From contig NZ_CP188319.1 of NCBI RefSeq assembly GCF_050033475.1, positions 1,178,001 through 1,242,000 of the forward strand: DNA of 64,000 nucleotides, read 5' to 3'. Positions 35,600 through 44,100 of the stretch are shown in pieces. The stretch is from Cetobacterium sp050033475 (GTDB lineage Bacteria > Fusobacteriota > Fusobacteriia > Fusobacteriales > Fusobacteriaceae). The position numbers and the translations under genes were made by a program. The notes beneath the pieces are model-generated. The model saw nothing but the letters and a program-made list of their open reading frames with translations. It did no database searches and was not told the DNA's origin. Numbering within the stretch: position 1 is the stretch's first letter; every line of letters begins with the position of its first letter.

Positions 35600-36934
35600 T
35601 TAAATTTCCTCCCCAGCTAAAGTTTTTTCTTCTTCTGTAGATAATTCCTTAGGAAGAATTATGTTAAGAATTACAGCTATAGAACCTGAAACAACGATTC
35701 CAGAACCACCAAATATTAATCTTATACTTTCAGGAAAGGCTACCAAGGCATCTGGAACATTTCCTAAACCGTAACCAAGTCCTAGGGAAACTGCTAGAAT
35801 AACAGCATTTCTTCCTTTTAAAGGTTCCTTAGTTATAAGTTGAATTCCACTTATGGAAATCATGGCAAAGACCATTACTAAACTTCCTCCTATTACACTT
35901 GGTGGAAATACTGTAAATAGAGCACCAATTTTTGGAATAAAGGCTCCAATTATTAGGAACATGGCTCCAGTGGCAACTACAAATCTACTCATAATTCCAG
36001 TCATTGCAATAATTCCAGTATTTTGACTGAAGGAAGTTGTTGGTAAAACTGAAAATAAAGATGCAAGGGTACTACCTAAACCATCTGCCAGAATACCTCC
36101 AGATAATTCTCTGTCGGTGGTTTCTCTACCTGCTCCCCCCATGGTTACACCGGACATATCGCCCACTGTTTCCACTGCAGAAACAATAAACATTAAAACC
36201 ATTGCTAGGATAGCATCTAAATGGAAAGAGAATCCATAGGTTAAAGGTTTTGGAAGATTGAAAATATCCGCTTGAATAAGGGGATTTAAATTAACCTTTC
36301 CAAGTAGAAGTGCAACTATGAAACCAACTATGGTACCTATGAAAATAGCACCGGTACTTAGGGTCCCCTTGGTGAACTGTTTGAAAAAAATAACAGTTAT
36401 TAAAACCACAGTTCCAATGAATAAATTTTCCAAGGAACCAAAGTCAGGACTTCCTATTCCACCAGCAAAGTTTTGAATACCAACTGGAAGTAAAGATAAT
36501 CCTATTGATAGTACAACTACACCTGTTACAAGAGGTGGGAAAAATTTTCTAATTTTTTTAATAATAAGACCTAGAAAGGCTTCGAATAGACCACCGATTA
36601 AGGCAGCACCTAGAACTCCTTGAAAACCATATTGTTTTCCAATAGAGATAGCAACAGGAACAAAGGCAAAGCTAGTTCCAACAACGATTGGCAAACGGGC
36701 ACCAATAGGACCAAGGGTATAAGCTTGAATCATGGTATTGATACCGGCCACAAGCATTGAAGCTTGGATAAGCATGGTTTTTTCTGAGGATGGAATCCCA
36801 AGAACATTGGCAACGATAATAATAGGTGTAATGTTACTGACGAACATTGCTAAAATATGTTGCAATCCCAGGGGAATTGCCACCCTTAAACTAGGAACAC
36901 CGTCTAAATCATAAGGGGATCTGTTTTTAATCAT
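35600..36934 (-). CDS. Xanthine/uracil permease family transporter (NCS2)
   Basis: Purine importer of 444 residues with about 14 membrane segments. VPLGLQHILAMFVSN near the N-terminus, VGTSFAFVP, the SAVETVGDMSG motif (conserved Glu) and TSFSQNTGIIAMTG (NAT signature) are present. The best reading is a xanthine or hypoxanthine carrier, since it is the first gene of an operon that oxidises and salvages purines under a purine riboswitch. ATG 36934 follows TAGGAGG. Confidence 0.93.
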   Translation of the reverse strand: MIKNRSPYDLDGVPSLRVAIPLGLQHILAMFVSNITPIIIVANVLGIPSSEKTMLIQASMLVAGINTMIQAYTLGPIGARLPIVVGTSFAFVPVAISIGKQYGFQGVLGAALIGGLFEAFLGLIIKKIRKFFPPLVTGVVVLSIGLSLLPVGIQNFAGGIGSPDFGSLENLFIGTVVLITVIFFKQFTKGTLSTGAIFIGTIVGFIVALLLGKVNLNPLIQADIFNLPKPLTYGFSFHLDAILAMVLMFIVSAVETVGDMSGVTMGGAGRETTDRELSGGILADGLGSTLASLFSVLPTTSFSQNTGIIAMTGIMSRFVVATGAMFLIIGAFIPKIGALFTVFPPSVIGGSLVMVFAMISISGIQLITKEPLKGRNAVILAVSLGLGYGLGNVPDALVAFPESIRLIFGGSGIVVSGSIAVILNIILPKELSTEEEKTLAGEEI

Positions 36935-36983
36935 GAAAACCTCCTAAAATTTAACCCATTCCATCTCAGCCTATTTCTTAGAA

Positions 36984-37039
36984 ATAAAAAAAGGATTATT
37001 TTCCTTTTCCTATCTCTAAGAGTGAAAGAAAATAATCCT
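36984..37039 (-). terminator. Riboswitch expression platform terminator
   Basis: Minus strand AGGATTATTTTC (37039-37028) pairs with GAAAATAATCCT (37003-36992), followed by eight T. It lies between the purine aptamer and the permease gene. Confidence 0.9.
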
Positions 37040-37082
37040 GTAAGTATACGAAAAAAAAGTATAATACAAAAATTGACCTTCA

Positions 37083-37145
37083 CCCATAGTGGTTAATTTA
37101 AGGTTAACCGTAGAGACTCTCCACCGTATTTGGAGTATATATGAG
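37083..37145 (-). promoter_or_regulatory. Purine (guanine-class) riboswitch aptamer
   Basis: P1 CTCATA/TATGGG, P2 CTCCA/TGGAG with loop AATACGG, J2/3 AGTCTCTAC, P3 GGTTAA/TTAACC with loop CCTTAAA, J3/1 ACTATG. C in ACTATG is the position that pairs with guanine, hypoxanthine or xanthine-type ligands (adenine aptamers have U there). J2/3 differs from the usual GUUUCUAC by one U-to-C change, at the position equivalent to U48 of the Bacillus xpt aptamer. Ligand binding should let the downstream terminator form and shut off the purine operon. Confidence 0.92.
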
Positions 37146-37163
37146 CTTTTTTAAATTGAAGTT

Positions 37164-37192
37164 ATTATAGCATAAGTTTTTTTCAAATTCAA
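37164..37192 (-). promoter_or_regulatory. Promoter of the purine riboswitch operon
   Basis: Minus strand TTGAAT (37192-37187), 17-base spacer, TATAAT (37169-37164), about 19 bases before the aptamer P1. Confidence 0.82.
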
Positions 37193-37233
37193 TACATATA
37201 TAATTATTATGGAATAAGTTTTTTTCAGAAATT

Positions 37234-37263
37234 AAAAAAGAGAATGAAATTTTATTCATTCTC
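37234..37263 (-). terminator. Terminator of the 38-aa ORF unit
   Basis: Minus strand GAGAATGAA/TTCATTCTC perfect stem followed by six T; the 5' arm overlaps the last codons of the small ORF. Confidence 0.85.
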
Positions 37264-37368
37264 AGATTTATTTAGACCTATTTTATTTTCCTCAGATAAT
37301 TTTTCCTCTTGGGGATTCTCATCATCTTTTTTCTGAAGTTTTAAAATCATTCTTGAAAGATAACACAT
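37252..37368 (-). CDS. Small hydrophilic protein, 38 aa, unknown
   Basis: ATG 37368 is preceded by AAAGGAGGGG, one of the strongest ribosome sites in the window. The N-terminus is mildly hydrophobic (MCYLSRMILKLQ) and the rest is charged, ending NKSENE. A terminator overlaps the stop. It lies between the PfkB kinase gene (103 bases away) and the riboswitch promoter. I recognise no family. It may be the last gene of the kinase transcript. Confidence 0.6.
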   Translation of the reverse strand: MCYLSRMILKLQKKDDENPQEEKLSEENKIGLNKSENE

Positions 37369-37471
37369 AAAGGCCCCTCCTTTTTAGATTAAGATCAATA
37401 AACATCTAGTAGGAAAATTTTGTATTACTAAAGTTTACCTTCAAAAAATCCAAAAAGCAATAGGAAAAATA

Positions 37472-38416
37472 TTAATAAATAGTCTCTTCCCACTCTGTTT
37501 TAGAGATAAATTCTTGAACTAAGTCATGGCCCATATCTGGGTGGATAGTTTCAGTATGAGAGATTGTGATAAGTGACATTGCTACGGCATATTTCACACT
37601 TTCAGATAATGAAAAATTATTTGTATATCCATATCCAATACCTGCAACAAAAGAATCTCCAGCACCTGTAACATTAACAACTTTTACATTGTTTGCTTTA
37701 AGTTTTCCTCTGATATTTCCATCTGTATAATAAACACCCTCACCATCTAAGCTGATGAAAATATTTTTTATTCCTAGTGAAAGAAAATATTCTCCAACTT
37801 TATGAAGATCTTCTTCTGTTTTAATATTTATACCAGAAAGAACTTCCGCTTCATATCTATTAGGTTTAATAGTATGAAAATATTTAAGTAAATGTTTAAC
37901 TCCTTTTGCTTTGGCAGTTGAAACAGGATCTAAAACAAATTTTGTTTTTGTATAATAGTTGCTTAAAAGATGTTCTAAATTTTCGGGATCATCGGTATCT
38001 ACAAAGGTATACAGAGCATGCTCTATAATATTCTTTTTAGAATCAATGAACTCTTTAGTTAGAGCGTCAATTGTTTTCATATCTGCCACAGCAGAAACCA
38101 TTTCTCCGTTTTCGTCTAATATAGCCATATAAGTTGGTGTTGATCCATCTTCAACAACTAATGAGTTACTCATATCGTAACCTATTTTATCAGAATGTCT
38201 CATTATAGATTTTCCCATTTCATCGTCACCCAAAATCGAAATGAACTGAGTATTTATACCAACCCTGGCCATGTTTTCAGCAATGTTTCTTGCTACCCCA
38301 CCAAAAGAAATCTTTACCTTTCCAGGTATAGAATCATATGCTCTGTAGGTCTTTCCACAGAATCCAAACATGTCTACGACAGATGCGCCGAAAACTAATA
38401 CATAGGGCTTATTCAA
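37472..38416 (-). CDS. PfkB family kinase, PsuK (pseudouridine kinase)-like
   Basis: Ribokinase-fold sugar or nucleoside kinase of 314 residues. FGGVARNIAENMA (first PfkB signature), TIKPNRYEAEVLSG, DGEGVYYTDG and the catalytic VNVTGAGDSFVAG are clear, and the whole chain resembles E. coli YeiC/PsuK. No psuG glycosidase is adjacent, so pseudouridine as substrate is tentative. The frame reaches 38482, but TTG 38416 has GGAGGAG 8 bases upstream and the promoter -10 would otherwise be inside the gene. Confidence 0.82.
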   Translation of the reverse strand: MNKPYVLVFGASVVDMFGFCGKTYRAYDSIPGKVKISFGGVARNIAENMARVGINTQFISILGDDEMGKSIMRHSDKIGYDMSNSLVVEDGSTPTYMAILDENGEMVSAVADMKTIDALTKEFIDSKKNIIEHALYTFVDTDDPENLEHLLSNYYTKTKFVLDPVSTAKAKGVKHLLKYFHTIKPNRYEAEVLSGINIKTEEDLHKVGEYFLSLGIKNIFISLDGEGVYYTDGNIRGKLKANNVKVVNVTGAGDSFVAGIGYGYTNNFSLSESVKYAVAMSLITISHTETIHPDMGHDLVQEFISKTEWEETIY

Positions 38417-38453
38417 TTTAATCTCCTCCAAAAATCTTAAAAAATTTAAGTGT

Positions 38454-38482
38454 ATTATAACACATTTGGCAAAAGAATACAA
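38454..38482 (-). promoter_or_regulatory. Promoter of PfkB kinase gene
   Basis: Minus strand TTGTAT (38482-38477), 17-base spacer, TATAAT (38459-38454). The -35 overlaps the T-run that ends the tRNA-Sec transcript. Confidence 0.7.
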
Positions 38483-38504
38483 AAAAAAACTCCCAAAAGG
38501 GAGT
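38481..38504 (-). terminator. Terminator of tRNA-Sec
   Basis: Minus strand ACTCCC-TTTT-GGGAGT followed by nine T, 15 bases after the tRNA 3' end. Confidence 0.85.
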
Positions 38505-38519
38505 AAAAATTCAATCTAT

Positions 38520-38613
38520 TGGCGGAAACGTGTAGGAATCGAACCTACCAACGGCCAGAGCCGCCAAGTCAGTTTTGAAGACTGCTGAGAACACCAGTAA
38601 CTCATCCGTTTCC
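38520..38613 (-). tRNA. selC: tRNA-Sec (TCA), selenocysteine
   Basis: 94 nt with encoded CCA. Long acceptor starting GGAAACGG, anticodon loop CTTCAAA giving UCA, long extra arm with TTGGCGGCTC and GGCCGTTGG segments, T-loop TTCGATT, and discriminator G. These features separate it from tRNA-Ser. SerS charges it with serine, which SelA converts using selenophosphate. Confidence 0.97.
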
Positions 38614-38625
38614 ACTTCTATTAAG

Positions 38626-38653
38626 ATTGTACCATATTTTTTTAAAATGTCAA
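38626..38653 (-). promoter_or_regulatory. Promoter of tRNA-Sec
   Basis: Minus strand TTGACA (38653-38648), 16-base spacer, TACAAT (38631-38626). The -35 lies inside the final codons of the DUF3343 gene. Confidence 0.78.
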
Positions 38654-38905
38654 TGGGTAAAATTCCTTTTTAAAGCCGATTTTATGGCCTTTATAGAAAG
38701 AAACTTCAATTTCATTTTCATTTAGAAGAGATTTAATTTTTTCTAGGTCCTTAAGTTCACATTTAACTGATAAACCACAAGAGGAATGTAATTCTGTAGG
38801 TAGTGGGATAACTCTTACATCCAATTGATTTTCCAATAGAACTTTTTCAGTTTTCATAATTAAATGAGTTGAATCTGCTGCTAAAAGTAAAAATTCTTCA
38901 TTCAT
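38642..38905 (-). CDS. DUF3343 family protein (selenium locus)
   Basis: 87 residues; the ELHSSCGLSVKC region carries the paired cysteines typical of DUF3343. Biochemical function is not established. The family is repeatedly found next to yedF, selD and other selenium genes, and a selenium-handling role is inferred from that. The ATG at 38905 overlaps the yedF stop by one base, so translation is coupled. Confidence 0.85.
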   Translation of the reverse strand: MNEEFLLLAADSTHLIMKTEKVLLENQLDVRVIPLPTELHSSCGLSVKCELKDLEKIKSLLNENEIEVSFYKGHKIGFKKEFYPLTF

Positions 38906-39483
38906 TATGGTCTTATGATCCTTGTAGCCTTCATTTGTGTTTCAATTATTGAAAGCATATTTGATATTGTTCCCACTTGCACCTTATCTTGAAGTCCGTA
39001 GAAGTTTAAACAAGCTCCGCAGGAGATAATTTTTACACCTCTAGACTCTAAAACTTTTAAATCTTTAATTGTAGATTCGATTTCACTTACAAAGGAAACT
39101 CCTTTGTTGTAGAAAATTATAGTTTTTGGTAAATTTTCCATTTCAGAAAGAGTATAGATAAACCCTTTAATTAAAGTGGTTCCTAATTCTCTATCTCCAT
39201 CTCCCATAACATCTGAAGCAATTACAACAACTGTGTTGTCCTCTTGAGTAGCTTCTGCCTTAGGAGTATTTAAAGTTTTTTGAATTGTAATTTTGTAAAT
39301 ACTTCCTTCTAGAAGACTTTGGAAATGGTAACCAGATTCCTTAGCTAATTTTTCTACATTCTCCTTAGAAATTATATTATCTACTGAAACTTCAACAATT
39401 CCTTCTGTAATTTCTCTAAGAGCCTTTTTAGTCATAATCAATGGCATAGGGCAAGTTTGTCCGATTGCGTCAACCTTAATCAT
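38905..39483 (-). CDS. yedF: Sulfurtransferase-like selenium metabolism protein YedF
   Basis: 192 residues, two domains. About 1-75 are TusA/SirA-like with the IGQTCPMPLIMTKKAL motif (persulfide or perselenide cysteine). About 85-192 are DsrE-like with ISCGACLNFYGL. It probably carries or delivers selenium before SelD. The ATG at 39483 overlaps the selB stop by one base; both neighbours are selenium genes. Confidence 0.9.
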   Translation of the reverse strand: MIKVDAIGQTCPMPLIMTKKALREITEGIVEVSVDNIISKENVEKLAKESGYHFQSLLEGSIYKITIQKTLNTPKAEATQEDNTVVVIASDVMGDGDRELGTTLIKGFIYTLSEMENLPKTIIFYNKGVSFVSEIESTIKDLKVLESRGVKIISCGACLNFYGLQDKVQVGTISNMLSIIETQMKATRIIRP

Positions 39484-41378
39484 TATAAATTCTCCTTTCT
39501 TAAAACTCTGTAATCATCTATTCTTTTGGTAAATCCTATTTCATCAAATTTTTCTAGGAAAATAAGAGCAAATTTTCTACTTACTCCTAGAACATTTTTA
39601 AATTCACCAAGGGTTATTTTTTCATTTTTATTTGCATAATCTATTAATCTATTTTTACTTTCCTGGAAAAATCCTTTTAGTACATAGGTTTCTTTATTCA
39701 ATGGAATTAGAAGTTCCTTTTCCTTTAGATAATTATGCATTGTGTAGAAATTATCCTTATCTAAAAAATTATTGGAAATATCCTTTAGAGTTTCTGGAGA
39801 AAATTCTGCAACTTTATATAGTTTTAAAATTTCATCCTTCAATAATTTTTGTTCCTTATTTAATTTAATAGTAAAGTCCTTAAGGAAAATAGCTTCCTCA
39901 GTTATACCGATTAAATCATTTTCTAATAAGGAAATAAAAAGATTATAATCTCTTAGGGTAAATCCTTGGAAAATTTTATTTCTAATTTCAGAACGGGAAG
40001 CACCCTTCTTTAAATTATTTTCTTTGTGGAAATTTTCTAAATAATTATAAAGTTTATCCTTTAAAATTAAAAAGTTACTTTTATGGAAAAATTTATAATT
40101 TTCTCCATCTTGGAAAATTAAAATATCACTGTTAGATTTTAAAGAATCTAAGGAAATATATTTTCCTAGGGAAATAGAAATATCCTCAAGGGTTGCCAAA
40201 GAGTTATTAAATTTTTTCAAGGAAGCAGAAATTTTATCATCATCATTTCCTTGAAGAGATTTTAAACGTTCAATATAATTTTCATCATATCTTTTTGTAT
40301 TTTCTCCTTGAGGAGAAATAATTTTAATACCTCCAATGGTATCCATAGGAGAATAATTTCTAATTACTCCAATATCTCCCATGTTACAAACAATGGATTT
40401 TTCCAATTCCAATTGTATTAGGGAATTCTCTCCTGGTTCTAGAGTATCTCTACCTAAAAGTTTTATTCTTCCAATAACCTCAATGGTTCCCATATGCAAA
40501 CGAACTCTGTGGTTATTTTTTATTTCTTTTTTTCCAGGTAATAGAGAGAAGAAACAATCAATTTTACTTGTTACAAAAAGTGCCTTTTCAGGAGCTAAAA
40601 GATTACCTCTTTTTAAATCACTGGTTTCTACACCGGCTAAGTTAAGGGCACATCTATGACCAGCTTCTAAAATATCCACTTTATTTCCATGATTTTCAAT
40701 TCCCTTAACTTTAACTTCTAACATTTGAGGGTAAACCATAAGAGTGTCTCCCTTATGAATTACACCTTGGGCTGAGGTACCAGTAACAACTGTTCCAAAT
40801 CCCTTTACAGAGAAAACTCTATCTATGGCCATTTTAAAGAAATTAGCTTCTCTTTTTCTTTTATTAATTGTAATTAATTCTCTTTCTAAAATCTTCTTCA
40901 TATTTTCATAGGAAGATTCATCCTTAGAAGAAACTTCCACAGTGGGAAATTGACCAATAACACTATGGGCAAAGGTTTCCTTAATATCTTTTTTAATTTC
41001 CTCTACTCTTTCCTTGGTTGCCAAGTCTCTTTTAGTAAGAACAATTAATCCCTTATTGATATTTAAAAGTTCCACAATATTTCCATGTTCAATGGTTTGA
41101 GGCATGATACCGTCATCACAGGCTATTACAAAAAGAATAAAATCAAGACCTGTGGCTCCAGCCACCATGTTCTTAATAAATTTCTCATGGCCTGGAACGT
41201 CAACAATTCCAATTTTTTCCCCTGTGGAAAGTTTAAAATAAGTAAAACCTAGGTTAATGGTCATACCTCTTTGGGCTTCTTCAGGAAGAGTATCAGTATC
41301 TGTTCCTGTGAGATGTTTTATTAAGGTTGTTTTACCGTGGTCAATATGACCGGCGGTACCAATTACAAGATTTTTCAT
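39483..41378 (-). CDS. selB: Selenocysteine-specific elongation factor SelB
   Basis: Delivers Sec-tRNA-Sec to UGA codons by binding a SECIS hairpin. 631 residues. GTPase domain: GHIDHGKTTLIKHLTG, RGMTINLGF, DVPGHEKF, LTKRDL. Then EF-Tu-like beta domains (VKGFGTVVTGT), and C-terminal winged helices from about residue 400 for mRNA binding. ATG 41378 follows AGGAGTTG. It lies 11 bases after selA. Confidence 0.97.
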   Translation of the reverse strand: MKNLVIGTAGHIDHGKTTLIKHLTGTDTDTLPEEAQRGMTINLGFTYFKLSTGEKIGIVDVPGHEKFIKNMVAGATGLDFILFVIACDDGIMPQTIEHGNIVELLNINKGLIVLTKRDLATKERVEEIKKDIKETFAHSVIGQFPTVEVSSKDESSYENMKKILERELITINKRKREANFFKMAIDRVFSVKGFGTVVTGTSAQGVIHKGDTLMVYPQMLEVKVKGIENHGNKVDILEAGHRCALNLAGVETSDLKRGNLLAPEKALFVTSKIDCFFSLLPGKKEIKNNHRVRLHMGTIEVIGRIKLLGRDTLEPGENSLIQLELEKSIVCNMGDIGVIRNYSPMDTIGGIKIISPQGENTKRYDENYIERLKSLQGNDDDKISASLKKFNNSLATLEDISISLGKYISLDSLKSNSDILIFQDGENYKFFHKSNFLILKDKLYNYLENFHKENNLKKGASRSEIRNKIFQGFTLRDYNLFISLLENDLIGITEEAIFLKDFTIKLNKEQKLLKDEILKLYKVAEFSPETLKDISNNFLDKDNFYTMHNYLKEKELLIPLNKETYVLKGFFQESKNRLIDYANKNEKITLGEFKNVLGVSRKFALIFLEKFDEIGFTKRIDDYRVLRKENL

Positions 41379-41389
41379 TTGATCAACTC

Positions 41390-42757
41390 CTACTGAATAA
41401 ACTTTTCTATGGTTTTAACTATTGTATTGAAATCTTCAGGAAAAATAGTTTTCATATCCAGCATAAACTTGTTGTTTTGAATTCTTCCTACTATTGGATT
41501 TTCACAAATTCTTAAATATTTTTCTAGTCCCAAGGGTTCTAAATTTTCAAAAACTAGAGAATAGCTATCCATAACTTCTTCAGGCATGGATCCTCCTCCA
41601 ATCATGGCTTTAGATTGGGAAATTTCAGTTGCAATATTTGTTTTATCAAAAATTTCCTTAAGAGCTTCTGCTCTTTCTAAAACATTTTCAATAGGTTCTG
41701 ATAACATGGAAATTGTAGGTATATTTGAATAATTTTCATTTTTATAATCTCTTAGAAGTATTTCTAAGGAAGATAGGGTCATTTTACAGACTCTAAAGGC
41801 TCTTAAAAGTTGATTTCTTTTAAGTCTTTGGATTAAATCCTTTCTTCCTATGATTATACCACATTGAGGTCCACCAAGTAGTTTATCTCCACTGAATGTT
41901 ACTAAATCCATTCCAGATTTTAAGGAATCATAGATAGTAGGTTCTTTTTTCATGCCATATTTAGACAAATCTAAAAGCACTCCACTACCTAAGTCCTCCA
42001 TTGTAATTACATTATATTTTTTTCCAAGGGAAACAATTTCTTCTCTGGTAATTTCCTGAGTGAAACCAATAATTTTAAAGTTTGATGTATGAACTTTTAA
42101 AAGCATAGATGTATTGTCATTAATCACATCTTCATAGTCATAAAGATGGGTTCTATTTGTAGTTCCAACTTCTATAAGTTTAGAACCAGAAGCTTTCATA
42201 ATATCAGGGATTCTGAAAGAACCACCGATTTCAACAAGTTCACCTCTAGAAACTACCACTTCTTTATTTTTACTAAATTCATCTAAACAAAGAAGCACAG
42301 CAGCAGCATTATTATTGACAATTAGAGCCCCTTCGGCTCCAGTGATATCACAGATTAAATCTTCCACAAGGGAATAACGACTTCCTCTTTGTCCAGTTTC
42401 AAGGTTATACTCAAGATTGTTATAACCTGAAAGGATATGGGATAAATTGTCAATCATAGATTTTGAAAAAACGGATCTTCCTAAATTGGTATGGATTATT
42501 GTTCCAGTTCCATTTATAACTTTTCTTAAATTTGTTTGAGATTTTTTTTCAATGGTTGAAAGGGAAGCTTTAATAACGTCTTCCTCATTTAAATTAGAAA
42601 TGGTACTATTCATAATTCCATCTCTGAACCATTGAATTGTTAAAGTGACACCTTCATAAACGGTGTTATATCCTTTTTTTTCTATTAACTCTATGAATAA
42701 AGGTAGTTTTAAAAGTTTATCTACCTTAGGTAGCTGTCTAAAAAGCTCTTTGTTCAT
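41390..42757 (-). CDS. selA: L-seryl-tRNA(Sec) selenium transferase
   Basis: PLP enzyme of 455 residues that turns Ser-tRNA-Sec into Sec-tRNA-Sec with selenophosphate. INGTGTIIHTNLGRS, NNNAAAVLL, EDLGSGVLLDLSKYG and the PLP lysine in FSGDKLLGGPQCGI are present. ATG 42757 follows AGGGGGA and is 12 bases after the selD stop. Confidence 0.97.
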   Translation of the reverse strand: MNKELFRQLPKVDKLLKLPLFIELIEKKGYNTVYEGVTLTIQWFRDGIMNSTISNLNEEDVIKASLSTIEKKSQTNLRKVINGTGTIIHTNLGRSVFSKSMIDNLSHILSGYNNLEYNLETGQRGSRYSLVEDLICDITGAEGALIVNNNAAAVLLCLDEFSKNKEVVVSRGELVEIGGSFRIPDIMKASGSKLIEVGTTNRTHLYDYEDVINDNTSMLLKVHTSNFKIIGFTQEITREEIVSLGKKYNVITMEDLGSGVLLDLSKYGMKKEPTIYDSLKSGMDLVTFSGDKLLGGPQCGIIIGRKDLIQRLKRNQLLRAFRVCKMTLSSLEILLRDYKNENYSNIPTISMLSEPIENVLERAEALKEIFDKTNIATEISQSKAMIGGGSMPEEVMDSYSLVFENLEPLGLEKYLRICENPIVGRIQNNKFMLDMKTIFPEDFNTIVKTIEKFIQ

Positions 42758-42769
42758 AAAAAAATCCCC

Positions 42770-43795
42770 CTATTGTATAATAATAGCTTTTTCTTCTTTA
42801 TCTATGACAGTTCCCAAAATGGTTGATTTTATTTCTAAAGAATTTAATTCCTTCATAATGTTTCCTACATATTTTTCAGGAATTGAGAATAGTAATCCTC
42901 CAGAAGTTTGAGGGTCTAACATGATCTCCTGTAACCAAAATGGTACATTGTCAAAGAGAATTTTATTTTCTAAATATTTTCTATTTTTTTGTCCCCCGGC
43001 ACTGATATAAAATTCTTGAGCATATTCCTTAGCTTCCTCTATATATGGAATAAGTTCCTTTTCAAGAATAAAAGTTTTCTCAGAGGCAGAGGCCATTTCA
43101 TAGGCATGTCCTAGGAAACCGAAACCAGTAACATCAGTACAGGCAGAAACTGGATACTTTGTTAAAATTTCTCCAGAGTATTTATTTAAAGTTGTCATAA
43201 GTTTGATACTTTCATCAATGGCTTTTTGTGAAGCATCTCCAACTTTAGAAGCTGTGGAAACAATCCCTGTTCCCAAAGGTTTAGTTAAAATTAAAACATC
43301 CCCAGTTTCACATCCATAATTTTTTAAAATTTTATCAGGATGGGCAATTCCAGTTACAGATAATCCATATTTTATTTCTGGATCATGGACAGAATGTCCA
43401 CCACTTAGAACAGCTCCAGATTCTGCTACCTTTTCAGCTCCACCTCTTAATATTTCTCCTAAAATGGCCATATCTAGCTTTTCAGGGAAACAAACAATAT
43501 TCATAGCAGTCTTTGGAACTCCTCCCATGGCGTAAACGTCACTTATGGAGTTGGCAGCGGCGATTTGTCCAAATATATATGGATCATCAACCATTGGTGT
43601 GAAAAAGTCCAAGGTTTGTATCATGGCAATTTCATCTGTTAATTTATAAACCGCTGCGTCGTCTGATTTTTCAAAACCAACTATCAGATTTTTATCTTCC
43701 ACACTTGGAATATCTTTTAGTATATTTGAAAGAGCCTCCGGCCCTATTTTATTTGCTCAGCCACCTATTGAGCATCTATCTAAATGCAATTTCAT
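42770..43795 (-). CDS. selD: Selenide, water dikinase; selenoprotein with Sec13 encoded by TGA
   Basis: Makes selenophosphate from selenide and ATP. A conventional reading would start at GTG 43702 and lose the active site. From ATG 43795, preceded by AAGGAGG, the frame is open through one in-frame TGA (43759-43757) at residue 13, in the context CSIGG-U-ANKIGPEAL. This is exactly where other SelD proteins have Cys or Sec followed by the conserved Lys. Full length is 341 residues, normal for the family. GGHSVHDPE and DVTGFGFLGH are also present. It heads the selD-selA-selB-yedF-DUF3343 operon. SelD thus needs its own product to be made. Confidence 0.96.
43731..43745 (-). promoter_or_regulatory. 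SECIS-like hairpin in selD
   Basis: Minus strand AGGGCC-GGA-GGCTCT, six pairs including one G-U, loop starting with G, beginning 11 bases after the TGA. Distance and a G in the first loop positions fit bacterial SECIS requirements; lower flanking pairs are weak. Confidence 0.7.
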
Positions 43796-43910
43796 ATAAT
43801 CCTCCTTAAATTAGAGCTGACATTCCTATGATACCACAAAAAAAACAAGCTTTACAGAAAATTTATAAGAAAATTTGTATGACGTATTATTTTATAAAAG
43901 GCATAATTTG

Positions 43911-44025
43911 TCCTATAATCCATTGTCTTACAAGGTTTTGACTAAATATATGAACAGTTCAAAAAAAATCAGAATAAAAAAATACTCTGGAAACCTCATA
44001 AATTAAGGCTTCCAGAGTTAATTAT
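43911..44025 (-). repeat. Structured intergenic repeat, copy B
   Basis: Minus-strand copy of the element at 21727-21841. The 22-base segment (43941-43920) and the 12-base segment (44015-44004) match exactly and are 74 bases apart, as in copy A; the interior is diverged. The first hairpin keeps its pairing with different bases (ACTCTGG/CCAGAGT here, CCGCTG/CAGCGG in A). The second hairpin is degraded. It lies between acyP and selD, downstream of acyP in the same orientation. The rest of the 43796-44100 gap shows nothing else. Confidence 0.75.
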
Positions 44026-44100
44026 TTTAAAGAGTAAAAATGTTATTTTTAAGAACACCCATTTACTGAGCATTTGAAACTAAGAATGAAGAGAAAATAA

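Noticed and set aside
43700..43795. TGA between ATG 43795 and GTG 43702 as a genuine selD stop or pseudogene mark
   Set aside because: The TGA is at the catalytic Sec/Cys position, flanks match SelD, a SECIS-like hairpin follows, and selA, selB and tRNA-Sec are adjacent.
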